The translations under genes were made by a program, and so were the position numbers. Of a stretch of 16,545 nt of DNA, positions 7,992-15,577 are shown piece by piece. The notes beneath the pieces are model-generated. The model had not been told where the DNA came from. It ran no database searches and saw nothing but the letters and a program-made list of their open reading frames with translations. Source of the stretch: an uncultured Porphyromonas sp. (GTDB lineage Bacteria; Bacteroidota; Bacteroidia; Bacteroidales; Porphyromonadaceae); the NCBI GenBank assembly GCA_946222055.1, contig CAMIEW010000001.1, positions 1-16,545 of the forward strand, written 5' to 3'. How positions within the stretch are numbered: position 1 is the first letter of the stretch; every line of letters starts with the position of its first letter.

Positions 7992-8941
7992 ATCTTGGAG
8001 TTTTGTTTCTTACAAAGCGTGATGATCGCCCGAGCCTCGGGCATCCCGGCAAAGTCCATAAAATAGATCCCACCCGGGAGCGAAGTCCTCTCTCGGAGAA
8101 GACGGTAGGCGTAGGGATTGATCTCTTCCGCCACCGCCTCAGGAGTTAGGTCACCTGTCCCGCTGAGGTAGGCGATCATCCAGTGGTCAGGCATCGTCTC
8201 GGCAAGGTCCAGTACCTCGCTGAGAGCCGATTTCTTATCACGCATCCCGATAGTATCGTAGACCATATACTTGTCCTCTACCATTAGGTCAAGATTCCCA
8301 CCACAGGGATTGACTAAGCGAGCCACAAAGGTGGTGTCGTCCTGAAATCCATCAAAGTAGGGCATACAAACATCGTCGCCTATCCTCGTACGAAGCAGGA
8401 TGAGCAGTTTCCCTCGCACCTCCGAGACCTTCGTTGCCGGCGTGAGCTCGCCTCTGTAGAGGAGCCGTGCCACCTCCGGCCTCTCCAGAGCACGCAGGAG
8501 CGAGAGACTGTACGCCCCCATCTCCTCCTGCGAGTGGTGCTCGTCATCTTCCTTGCGGAGTGACAAGATAACGAATTCATCCGGATGTGCGGTGAGAAAC
8601 TGAGTAAAAAGAGGCAGAACATCCTCGGTGAACTCGAGCCCAAGCGACTCCTTGCCATGATAAAGGTCCAGGCGTCCGGACCCATCATATCGGTCGACGA
8701 GTCGGAGGTCAAAGGCACGGACTCCGACCTCTAACTGCTCCTCCAGCGTCAGGTCCTGGCATCGAAGTCGAGGTGACGCATTATAGGCCGAGGCATCATG
8801 CGTCCCCACGATCGCGAGGTCGATCAGTCTCGTCTCCGGCGCCCTCTCACAGCCACCGACCAGTCCTGAGATCAGCAGTAATGTAAGGAGGGTAAGAGTC
8901 AAGCCGCCCTTCACCTGGGGAAAAATGATTGCATTTCTCAT
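7988..8941 (-). CDS. PI-PLC-like (PLC X domain) lipoprotein phosphodiesterase
   Basis: Predicted exported phospholipase C of the bacterial phosphatidylinositol-specific type, a TIM barrel that cleaves phosphatidylinositol or GPI to diacylglycerol and inositol phosphate. Numbering from the upstream ATG at 8962, visible motifs are IVGTHDASAY (catalytic His H55), VGVRAFDLRL (R82, D85, R87), YHGKESLGLEF (second His H102), a PDEFVILSLRKE strand (128-138) and RGKLLILLR (R183). These match the two-histidine X-domain pattern and not glycerophosphodiester phosphodiesterase. The leader MRNAIIFPQVKGG..LVGGC ends at a plausible lipobox Cys (C38). I prefer the ATG at 8941: the one at 8962 touches the base of a strong hairpin, whereas 8941 gives a good lipoprotein signal and an AT-rich leader. 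The stop overlaps the GH92 start by 4 bp. Some X-domain enzymes have other phosphodiester substrates. Confidence 0.87.
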   Translation of the reverse strand: MRNAIIFPQVKGGLTLTLLTLLLISGLVGGCERAPETRLIDLAIVGTHDASAYNASPRLRCQDLTLEEQLEVGVRAFDLRLVDRYDGSGRLDLYHGKESLGLEFTEDVLPLFTQFLTAHPDEFVILSLRKEDDEHHSQEEMGAYSLSLLRALERPEVARLLYRGELTPATKVSEVRGKLLILLRTRIGDDVCMPYFDGFQDDTTFVARLVNPCGGNLDLMVEDKYMVYDTIGMRDKKSALSEVLDLAETMPDHWMIAYLSGTGDLTPEAVAEEINPYAYRLLRERTSLPGGIYFMDFAGMPEARAIITLCKKQNSKI

Positions 8942-8962
8942 TGATAAATATAGAAATACCAT

Positions 8963-9009
8963 ACAGCCGCCTAGTAGAGAGCTGATCTAACTCTCCGCTA
9001 GGCGGCTGT
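8963..9009 (-). promoter_or_regulatory. Strong intercistronic hairpin (possible attenuator or mRNA-stability element)
   Basis: A perfect 12-bp inverted repeat, acagccgcctag (8963-8974) against ctaggcggctgt (8998-9009), is extended inward after a two-base mismatch by GAGAG (8977-8981) against CTCTC (8991-8995), leaving a 9-nt loop. It lies in the only long gap of the operon. On the transcribed strand the stem is followed by ATGGTATTTCTATATTTATC, which is T-rich but not a clean U-run, so a full Rho-independent terminator is doubtful. It could lower expression of the downstream enzymes or protect the 3' end of the upstream transporter mRNA. No promoter motif (TTTG / TAnnTTTG) was recognised between it and the next gene. 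Confidence 0.65.
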
Positions 9010-9038
9010 GTAATAAATAGGCTAGGCTGACTTCGGAC

Positions 9039-9884
9039 TCATCGATCCACAGCAGCTTCTACCTGCAGACACAGACCAACGACCTTTCCCTCTTGGAGGT
9101 CAAAAAGCTTCTCACTTGACCTTAGCAGATAAGACTTAGGGGCGATAATAAAGAGGGCCACGTCTCCATTGTCGGAGAGATTTACCATCGTTTTCTCATA
9201 CCCCTTAATCTCATTGATCTGGCTAATCATAGATTTGCTTCCTGATCCAAGTAGGAAGATAGAGGAGGGAAAACTAGTCTCCGCCGCGAGGCGCCTATTA
9301 AGAGCGTCAGGGTCTCCGCTTTCCTTCAGTTTGACGAGACCAAAGTTTACGTTATAGCTGAGTTGCTTTTCCCCGGTTGCCATGAGCTTCAGCCCAGCGG
9401 TCGTCAAGAAGCAACCAGTTCCGGAGAGGGATTTCCCATCAAACTTTGTAGCCCAGTCCTTTGCCAAGAGGAGATTTCCGCTCTTCAGGGAGCTTGGGTT
9501 AAATATCGGGAAGCACTTAACTGCTTCTGATATCACTGCACTTGGGGAAAACTCCCTTCCATCCTTGCTGTATGGACTAACGCCCATAAGCATATAGACA
9601 GATACTTTTTCTCTTGGGAGAGAAACTAATTTTCTGCACACAGCTTCGTAGTCTGACTGAGAGCTCCCCAGATTTTCGCCATCCTTATTGGTGACAACCA
9701 AGAGGGATATGGTACGATCTTTATTCCACTCCGGAGTTTTTGTCTCCTCATTCGTGTCAGGAATTTGTGGCTCCGGCTGGGGACTTGGTGAGGGCTTTTG
9801 TCCCCCACAACTGCTTAGAAACAGCAGGCAGCAAGCGATCAAGGCAGCCTTACTACGTCCAAGCATTCTACCAACTCCTATCAT
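9039..9884 (-). CDS. Lipoprotein of unrecognised family, possible degenerate EEP-fold protein
   Basis: 281 residues with a lipoprotein signal (MIGVGRMLGRSKAALIACCLLFLSSC, Cys 26) and a Pro/Gln/Glu-rich linker (about 27-52), then a globular domain from 58. I know no family for it with certainty. The order of strands resembles the EEP enzyme encoded just upstream: RTISLLVVTNKDG (57-69), SGNLLLAKDW (135-144, like the upstream GNGILSRYPI), FGLVKLKESGDPDALNRRL (181-199) and SSIFLLGSGSKS (207-218, where the EEP enzyme has PIIMMGDFNTG), ending in a strand, VVGLCLQVE (268-276), where the other has SDHASVYMDL. All catalytic His/Asp/Asn positions would then be lost. Such a protein could bind a ligand instead of cutting it. 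ATGA overlap with the upstream stop indicates coupled translation; an alternative ATG lies at 9866. The fold assignment is by eye only. Confidence 0.8.
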   Translation of the reverse strand: MIGVGRMLGRSKAALIACCLLFLSSCGGQKPSPSPQPEPQIPDTNEETKTPEWNKDRTISLLVVTNKDGENLGSSQSDYEAVCRKLVSLPREKVSVYMLMGVSPYSKDGREFSPSAVISEAVKCFPIFNPSSLKSGNLLLAKDWATKFDGKSLSGTGCFLTTAGLKLMATGEKQLSYNVNFGLVKLKESGDPDALNRRLAAETSFPSSIFLLGSGSKSMISQINEIKGYEKTMVNLSDNGDVALFIIAPKSYLLRSSEKLFDLQEGKVVGLCLQVEAAVDR

Positions 9885-10687
9885 AATGTAAGGTCCATAT
9901 ATACGGAGGCGTGATCAGATATATCATAGCTGGTACCCTCGTGATTGATACTAAATCGATCAACCATTGGGGATCCACACTTGATATCAGGTGTGGTGAG
10001 AATGTAGTCTACCCAGTTGTTTGCAGAGATAGCGAGCTTATTCCCAAAGAGACCAAGCGTGTAACTAACTGTCCCCGGGCCAGTATTGAAGTCGCCCATC
10101 ATAATTATGGGGCAATTTGCCTCAAAGACCTCGCTTCTCTTGAGAATTTCAGAAAGTTGCTCTACCTGACCTCCCATGTGATCCAAGTGGGTACCTACTA
10201 CACGGATCACTTTCCCATAAGGCAGTAGGAGATCAGCCCAGAAAACACTCCGAGGATCAGATGATCCCGTAGGCATTGACAGCCTTCGGCAGTCCATCCG
10301 GATGATCGGATAGCGAGAAAGGATTCCATTCCCATAGAGTCCTGCACCTCTATTGAGCTCCGATCGGTCGTAAGACTTACAGAAGTAGTAGTGCATTCCC
10401 AGATGCCCTGCCAGCTCCGCCAGTGGGTTACGATCACCAAGAGCATCCGTGTAGACCTCAAGCTCGTTAATCACGCAGATGTCGGGCGATACTTTGTCAA
10501 AGGCATCAAAGAATGGCTTCATCATATACTTGTGACCGAGAGTAGTCTCTACAGCCCCCTCGAATGACTTGACATTGTAGGTCATAACACGGATCGTCTG
10601 CGCATCTGTTGTCCACGATAGCCATTGGGCTGACAGGGCAAGAAGGAGTGCTAGAGCGATCCGTCCTGCTCGATTAGTAGCCAACAT
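9881..10687 (-). CDS. Secreted endonuclease/exonuclease/phosphatase (EEP) family hydrolase
   Basis: 268 residues with a type I signal peptide ending near residue 29 (TTDA-Q). The complete EEP active-site set is visible: RVMTYNVKSF (N38), VINELEVYT (metal-binding E75), LYGNGILSRYPI (118-128), VVGTHLDHMGG (H167), IIMMGDFNTGP (D199, N201), NNWVDYILTT (D227) and DISDHASVYMDL (D258, H259). The family covers nucleases, sphingomyelinases and inositol-phosphate phosphatases that cut phosphoesters with Mg. Export and position right behind susD argue against a DNA repair role and for a phosphodiesterase or phosphatase acting on the locus substrate, for example inositol-phosphate or phosphoethanolamine groups (inference). 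The start codon lies 14 bp inside the end of susD; the stop overlaps the next start by 4 bp. Confidence 0.9.
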   Translation of the reverse strand: MLATNRAGRIALALLLALSAQWLSWTTDAQTIRVMTYNVKSFEGAVETTLGHKYMMKPFFDAFDKVSPDICVINELEVYTDALGDRNPLAELAGHLGMHYYFCKSYDRSELNRGAGLYGNGILSRYPIIRMDCRRLSMPTGSSDPRSVFWADLLLPYGKVIRVVGTHLDHMGGQVEQLSEILKRSEVFEANCPIIMMGDFNTGPGTVSYTLGLFGNKLAISANNWVDYILTTPDIKCGSPMVDRFSINHEGTSYDISDHASVYMDLTL

Positions 10688-12368
10688 TTTGCTTCAGGTG
10701 CTTAGAGCCGTCAATGGCGGACTGCGGGATCGGGAAGACCTTATTCACAGCAGGATTAAACTTACGAGCCGGCCATACCTCGATCAGCTTCCTCTCACCC
10801 TTACCCGTTGCAGGATCGTAAGTCATACCATAGTAATTGAGATCAAATCCGTGCAGGGGTTGCTCTAGGAGATCAAAGTCACCCCAGCGCATCAGATCAA
10901 GCCATCTCGGGGTCAGGAACTCAAACGCCAACTCACAGCGACGCTCCTGCTTGAGCTCCGACTTAGTCCCTTGAGAGTTAGCTGACAGCCCGGCACGGGT
11001 CCTGATCTGGTTGAGGATAGAGACCGCCTCAGCATTTCCCTCGCCCCTCGTCCAGATCAGAGCTTCTGCTTTCATAAGCAGGATATCAGCATATCTCAGA
11101 ACTACCATTCCGAGAGTTGTGCACATAAAGTTACCATTCTGGAAGAACTCCTTACCTGCATTATCAGCTGTCCTATAGGGGCTGATCCATTTCGTGAGCA
11201 GAATATTTGCAGGGGTGGACGGCAGGAGTTTTTCATCAATGGTTCTGATTTCCTTTCCTTGCTTATCCTTGGAGATTGTGGGCACTCCAAGCTTAAAGTC
11301 CAGATCCATAAATACTACTCTGTCACCAGGCCCTGCAAAAGACGCTTGGCGACGCACATCACCATCCTCGTAGGCATCGTAGAGCTCAGCTGTGGGACAA
11401 AAGTATCCCCATGTGTTGAACCTCCCGAAGCCTCCGTTCTGGAAACTCATACCATGCCACTTCGGTCCGGCTGCTGCTGTAGCTGATCCGAGGAATGAGA
11501 AAATGTACTCTGACGAGAAGTTATTCTTAGCAGTAAAGAGTGTAGAGAAGTCCGGATACAAAGAACGCTTATCAGCTCCTGAGAGGTTGATGATCCGATC
11601 ACAGTACTCGATCACTTTGTCGTAATACTTCGCGTCGAATTGGGCGGCGTATAGTGCTGCTCGGGCAGCAAGACCCCATGCTGCAGCCTTCCACGGACGC
11701 CCGTATTGGTCATCGGACTGCTGAGAGAAGAGAGGTAGGTGTGCAGCAGCCTGATCCATATCAGAGATGATCAGGTCATAATTCTCCAGTACACTCTTTG
11801 GCCGATCAGAGTCCATCTCTGATACCGGTGTCTTGTCAGTGATGATGGGGATCCCTCCATTGGGACCATCATCGCCGTGCCAGGGTGCCAGCCAGAGATA
11901 GGCCATTCCACGATAGAAGTAGGCGTTGCCAAGGACGTAGTCTCTTAGCTCTCCCTCCACATGGAGATTGTCTACAGCCTTGATCAGCTCGTTGGCTGAG
12001 CCGATCACCTGATACATACGATCCCAGTTCTCATTCCAGTCACGTCCGTTGCTGGCATCCATAGTGAAGTTCTTGATCTGAGCTGCTTCGGCTTGATTAC
12101 GACCGGTGATGCAGTTGTCAGATGCGTTCTCCATCCACATGTAGCCACGACCCGTCGTCCCTTCCTCGCTCGTGAAGCGATTGAGAGCATCTACTGCGAG
12201 ACGGAGATTATTTGGATCCTTATAGAAGTCCTTATTTGTGTCTCCGTTGGCATAAGGCTCGTGATTGAGGAAGTCGCTATCGGCACACGAGGTAATGAGC
12301 GATCCGCTGCCGATGAGTAAAAGTCCGGCGCAGAGCCCGGAGAGTATGCTTTTTGTATTGGGTGTCAT
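10674..12368 (-). CDS. SusD/RagB-family outer-membrane glycan-binding lipoprotein
   Basis: Surface lipoprotein that forms the lid of the SusC transporter and captures the glycan. From the preferred ATG at 12368 it has 564 residues. The leader MTPNTKSILSGLCAG..LITSC ends in a lipobox Cys followed by ADSDFLNHEP, a typical SusD N-terminus. TPR-like helical segments such as YVLGNAYFYRGMAYLWLAP and the C-terminal family features (LNQIRTRAGLS, CELAFEFLTPRWLDLMRWG, and the ending IPQSAIDGSKHLKQNVGY) place it in RagB/SusD. An in-frame ATG at 12395, five bases after the susC stop, would add nine residues (MDRIRTNTT); I favour 12368 because it gives a normal-length signal peptide, but the other cannot be excluded. 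The ligand specificity cannot be read from sequence. Confidence 0.95.
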   Translation of the reverse strand: MTPNTKSILSGLCAGLLLIGSGSLITSCADSDFLNHEPYANGDTNKDFYKDPNNLRLAVDALNRFTSEEGTTGRGYMWMENASDNCITGRNQAEAAQIKNFTMDASNGRDWNENWDRMYQVIGSANELIKAVDNLHVEGELRDYVLGNAYFYRGMAYLWLAPWHGDDGPNGGIPIITDKTPVSEMDSDRPKSVLENYDLIISDMDQAAAHLPLFSQQSDDQYGRPWKAAAWGLAARAALYAAQFDAKYYDKVIEYCDRIINLSGADKRSLYPDFSTLFTAKNNFSSEYIFSFLGSATAAAGPKWHGMSFQNGGFGRFNTWGYFCPTAELYDAYEDGDVRRQASFAGPGDRVVFMDLDFKLGVPTISKDKQGKEIRTIDEKLLPSTPANILLTKWISPYRTADNAGKEFFQNGNFMCTTLGMVVLRYADILLMKAEALIWTRGEGNAEAVSILNQIRTRAGLSANSQGTKSELKQERRCELAFEFLTPRWLDLMRWGDFDLLEQPLHGFDLNYYGMTYDPATGKGERKLIEVWPARKFNPAVNKVFPIPQSAIDGSKHLKQNVGY

Positions 12369-12400
12369 AGTCGTATTCGTTCTTATTCGATCCATTATAA

Positions 12401-15400
12401 TCAGAGACTGACATTAAGTCCCAAGGAAAAAGTGCGAGACAATGGATAGCGCCCGGCATCCACTCCATATCTTCCTACCTCGGGGTCAATGCCACTATAC
12501 TTGGTAAAGGTGAGGAGATTGGATCCATTGAGATAGAAGCGTACCGTCGCCTGAGGCATAGATATAGCCTCCATCCAAACCCTGGGAAGCGTGTAGCCGA
12601 GGGTCACATTCTTAAGCCTCAGATAGCTACCGTCCTCGAGGAAGTAGCTGTTGGCACTCGAGTAGTTGCCATTGTCATCCCTTGCCACACCTATCCTCGG
12701 GATACCAGAGTTGGGGTCAAAGTCAAAGGACTTCATCACGAGGGCGTTCATATTGCCCTCTACTCCGCGACCCGTGAGAGTCATCTGCTTGTAGGCGTTG
12801 TAGATCTGATTGCCTTGGATCCCCTGGAAGTCTAAGGAGAGGTCTATTCCATTCCAGCCGAAGTTAGCTCCGAATGAGAAGGTAAACTTGGGCATATAGG
12901 AGCCGAAGTACTTATAGTCCTCCGTATTGATGACTCCATCATTATTCTGGTCCACAAACTTGATGTCTCCTGCCTTGGCATTAGGCTGGATGGGAGATAC
13001 AGCGCCGGACTCAGGATCCTTGTGGGTATAGGCTGCTACCTCTTCATTGCTCTTGAAGATTCCGTCAGCCTCCATCAGGTAGAAGGACTGCCAAGGCAGA
13101 CCCACCTTAGAGCGGATGGGTGACATACTATTGACAACCAGGTTGTCCTGGATGTAGTCACGACTACCGAGATCGAGTACCTCAGAGTTGATGATGCTCA
13201 TGTTGGCAAATCCGCCCCAGGTGAAGTCCCCTGAGCGATCATTGTAATTAAGCTGAAACTCCCAGCCTTTATTCAAAACAGAACCTACGTTACCCAGAGG
13301 CTCCTCCTCGACACCCATCGTGGAGACGATCGGTACCCGCTCGATGAGGTCCTTAGTGAGCTTGTGGAAGTAGTCTGCCGTGAGAGAGAGCCTATCAAAG
13401 AGCCCCATATCAAGTCCCACTCCCCATGACTCCGTGGTCTCCCATCTGAGGTCCGTATTAGAGATGCCCTTCTGGTAGTAACCGGTTACTGTATGGTTGT
13501 CAATGCCAAATACAGTCTGGCGTGCTTGTGCCATAGAGACGTTGTAGGCGTACGGATTGACGGTTGCCACACTTCCCACCTGACCCCAGCTAGCGCGGAT
13601 CTTAAGGAGATTGATGACATCCATATCCCTCATAAAGTCCTCACTGGAGATCTTCCACGAGCCGGAGACAGCAGGGAAGACTGCAGAGCGGTGGGATGGA
13701 TCCAGCTTGGAGGAAAGATCATTACGCACGGAGGCGGTGAAGAAGTATCTGTCGGCATAAGAGTATGCAAAGCGACCAAAGCCGGAGATCATAGACTCCT
13801 CTACGATACCTTCGGTGGGCTTTGTAGGGACCTTAGTGGCATTGGAGAGGATGATCTTATTGAGATCCTCGCTAGGGAGCTCTGACCCCTCTACCCAGTT
13901 GTCGCGCCAGTTGTCGTACTGCATAGTGTACCCTGCCATCGCACTAATATGGTGATCGTCACCAAAGACCCGTGCATAGGTTGCAGTGGTCTCCCATATC
14001 CATCTGTTGTGTAGTGAGTTGTAGATAGTGCGAGAGTTCTGCGAGCCACGGCTTCCGACCTCTCTGACAGCCGGTGTGAAACCCTCGTAGCGACCCCAGT
14101 CCTCACCGAGAGAGAGACGACTGATGATATCTAGTCCGTAAAGAGGCTTGATATTCAGTGACGTTGTGGAGAAGAGGGTTGATGCCGGCTGGTTTTCGTG
14201 GAGTCGGAATAGGGAGGCTACCGGATTGTTGATCATACCATAGCCTGATATTCCCTGCTTAGCGTAGTAAGCCGGGATGGTACCACCCCACACCTTATTA
14301 CCCTTTGCATCGAGGATTTCCTTACCATTCTCGTCCATCTCATAGATGGTGGCAGCCGTAGGGTAGAAGGTTGCGTCCGCGAGGATTCCCTCATGACCAT
14401 AGTCATTGATATTACCTCCCTGACCATTATCATGAGTGAAGTGGAGACTCTGAGTGAGCTTCAGCCACTTATTTACTGTGAAGTCTGCATTGAGTCGTGC
14501 TCCAAAGCTATCTGACCACGTATTCTTCAGGATGCCGTCGTGGCGATCATACGATACAGAGAAGAGGGCACTGAGTCTCTCGCTACCACCACTGATCGAG
14601 GCGGCCACATGCTTCATAGAGCCGAGACGGAAGATCTCATCCATCCAATTGGTGCGATCAATCATCCCATAGGGGTACAGGCTGACGTTAGCCACTGCGG
14701 GCAGAGCAGCGGCATCGCCATTCTCTACGACCTTATTCCACACCTTGATGTACTGACCTGCTGTGGTTACCTGAGGTTTCTTGGTGATCTGGTCAAAGCT
14801 ATAGGAGCTGTTGATATCCACATGCAGGTTGCCCTCCTTGGCCTTCTTAGTGGTTACCACGATTACACCGCCGGATCCTACAGAGGCACCATAGATGGCT
14901 GCTGAGGAAGCGTCCTTCAGGACAGTAATGTTCTCTACATCCTCAATGTTGAAGGGTGCACCCGGTACCCCATCCACGACATAGAGTACCTGATCCCCAC
15001 CGCGAGACCCTTTGCCTCGGATATTGAGCTCAGCACCTTTCATAGGGTTACCACCATTGTTCTGGATGGTGACACCGGGCATACGACCCTGAAGCATATT
15101 AGCCAGATTTGCCGGGCGTGACTTCAGGCTCTCGTCAATATTCATAGTGGAGATCGAGGTGGAGAGGTCCTCCTTGCGGGAAGCTCCATACCCAATGACT
15201 ACAAGCTCTTCCAGTGCCTGGGTATCCTCCTGCAGCACGACCTTCAGATCACTTGTGGCGCCATTCACCTTTACCTGCTTGGGCTTGTACCCAATAAAGG
15301 AGAATGAAAGGGTTACCTGATCCGGGACCTTGATGGTGAAGTGCCCATTGAGGTCGGTGGTCGTGCCAAGTGTTGTGCCGATCGCTTGGATAGTCACGCC

Positions 15401-15559
15401 AATAAATGGTTCATCGATGGTCCCGTCTATAACGGTACCACTTACCGTGACCTCACTACTCTTCTGGGCCTTGGCCTCCAGGGACATACCGAGTGACCCG
15501 GAGAGGAGAAGGGTCACTATGAGGTATGACACGCTCTTTATGATACTATTGCGTTTCAT
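12401..15559 (-). CDS. SusC/RagA-family TonB-dependent outer-membrane transporter
   Basis: 1052-residue TonB-dependent receptor that imports oligosaccharide together with SusD. A signal peptide (about 1-31, ending AKAQ) is followed by a carboxypeptidase-D-regulatory-like domain (about 38-110: VSGTVIDGTIDEPFIGVTIQ, LSFSFIGYK), a TonB-box-like region (LEELVVIGYG, 117-126), the plug with the SusC signature VLKDASSAAIYGASVGSGGV (213-232), and the beta-barrel. The barrel end shows DQNNDGVINTEDYKYFGSY, usual for this family, and the C-terminus is SLGLNVSL. There is no STN domain before the carboxypeptidase-like domain, so it is unlikely to signal through an anti-sigma factor. It begins 18 bp after the stop of the F5/8-type-C lipoprotein gene and precedes susD closely. 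Length is normal for the family. Confidence 0.96.
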   Translation of the reverse strand: MKRNSIIKSVSYLIVTLLLSGSLGMSLEAKAQKSSEVTVSGTVIDGTIDEPFIGVTIQAIGTTLGTTTDLNGHFTIKVPDQVTLSFSFIGYKPKQVKVNGATSDLKVVLQEDTQALEELVVIGYGASRKEDLSTSISTMNIDESLKSRPANLANMLQGRMPGVTIQNNGGNPMKGAELNIRGKGSRGGDQVLYVVDGVPGAPFNIEDVENITVLKDASSAAIYGASVGSGGVIVVTTKKAKEGNLHVDINSSYSFDQITKKPQVTTAGQYIKVWNKVVENGDAAALPAVANVSLYPYGMIDRTNWMDEIFRLGSMKHVAASISGGSERLSALFSVSYDRHDGILKNTWSDSFGARLNADFTVNKWLKLTQSLHFTHDNGQGGNINDYGHEGILADATFYPTAATIYEMDENGKEILDAKGNKVWGGTIPAYYAKQGISGYGMINNPVASLFRLHENQPASTLFSTTSLNIKPLYGLDIISRLSLGEDWGRYEGFTPAVREVGSRGSQNSRTIYNSLHNRWIWETTATYARVFGDDHHISAMAGYTMQYDNWRDNWVEGSELPSEDLNKIILSNATKVPTKPTEGIVEESMISGFGRFAYSYADRYFFTASVRNDLSSKLDPSHRSAVFPAVSGSWKISSEDFMRDMDVINLLKIRASWGQVGSVATVNPYAYNVSMAQARQTVFGIDNHTVTGYYQKGISNTDLRWETTESWGVGLDMGLFDRLSLTADYFHKLTKDLIERVPIVSTMGVEEEPLGNVGSVLNKGWEFQLNYNDRSGDFTWGGFANMSIINSEVLDLGSRDYIQDNLVVNSMSPIRSKVGLPWQSFYLMEADGIFKSNEEVAAYTHKDPESGAVSPIQPNAKAGDIKFVDQNNDGVINTEDYKYFGSYMPKFTFSFGANFGWNGIDLSLDFQGIQGNQIYNAYKQMTLTGRGVEGNMNALVMKSFDFDPNSGIPRIGVARDDNGNYSSANSYFLEDGSYLRLKNVTLGYTLPRVWMEAISMPQATVRFYLNGSNLLTFTKYSGIDPEVGRYGVDAGRYPLSRTFSLGLNVSL

Positions 15560-15577
15560 TCTATTATGCTCACTATG

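Noticed and set aside
7988..8941. Glycerophosphodiester phosphodiesterase as an alternative call
   Set aside because: The GTHDAS, RAFDLRL and YHGK motifs follow the two-histidine PLC X-domain pattern; the typical GDPD H-R-G motif near the N-terminus is absent.
8963..9009. Calling the hairpin a definite Rho-independent terminator for the upstream genes
   Set aside because: No clean U-run follows the stem and no promoter is visible before the next gene, so full termination would leave the downstream genes without expression.
8963..9009. Inverted repeat as the end of an insertion sequence or an attachment site
   Set aside because: It is a single compact stem-loop with a 9-nt loop, without transposase, direct repeats or a second copy noticed in the window.
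9881..10687. Reading the EEP protein as a DNA repair exonuclease
   Set aside because: It has a signal peptide and overlaps susD in a glycan operon; the EEP fold covers many phosphoesterases.
12401..15559. STN signalling domain in SusC
   Set aside because: The carboxypeptidase-D-regulatory-like domain begins right after the signal peptide, leaving no room for STN.
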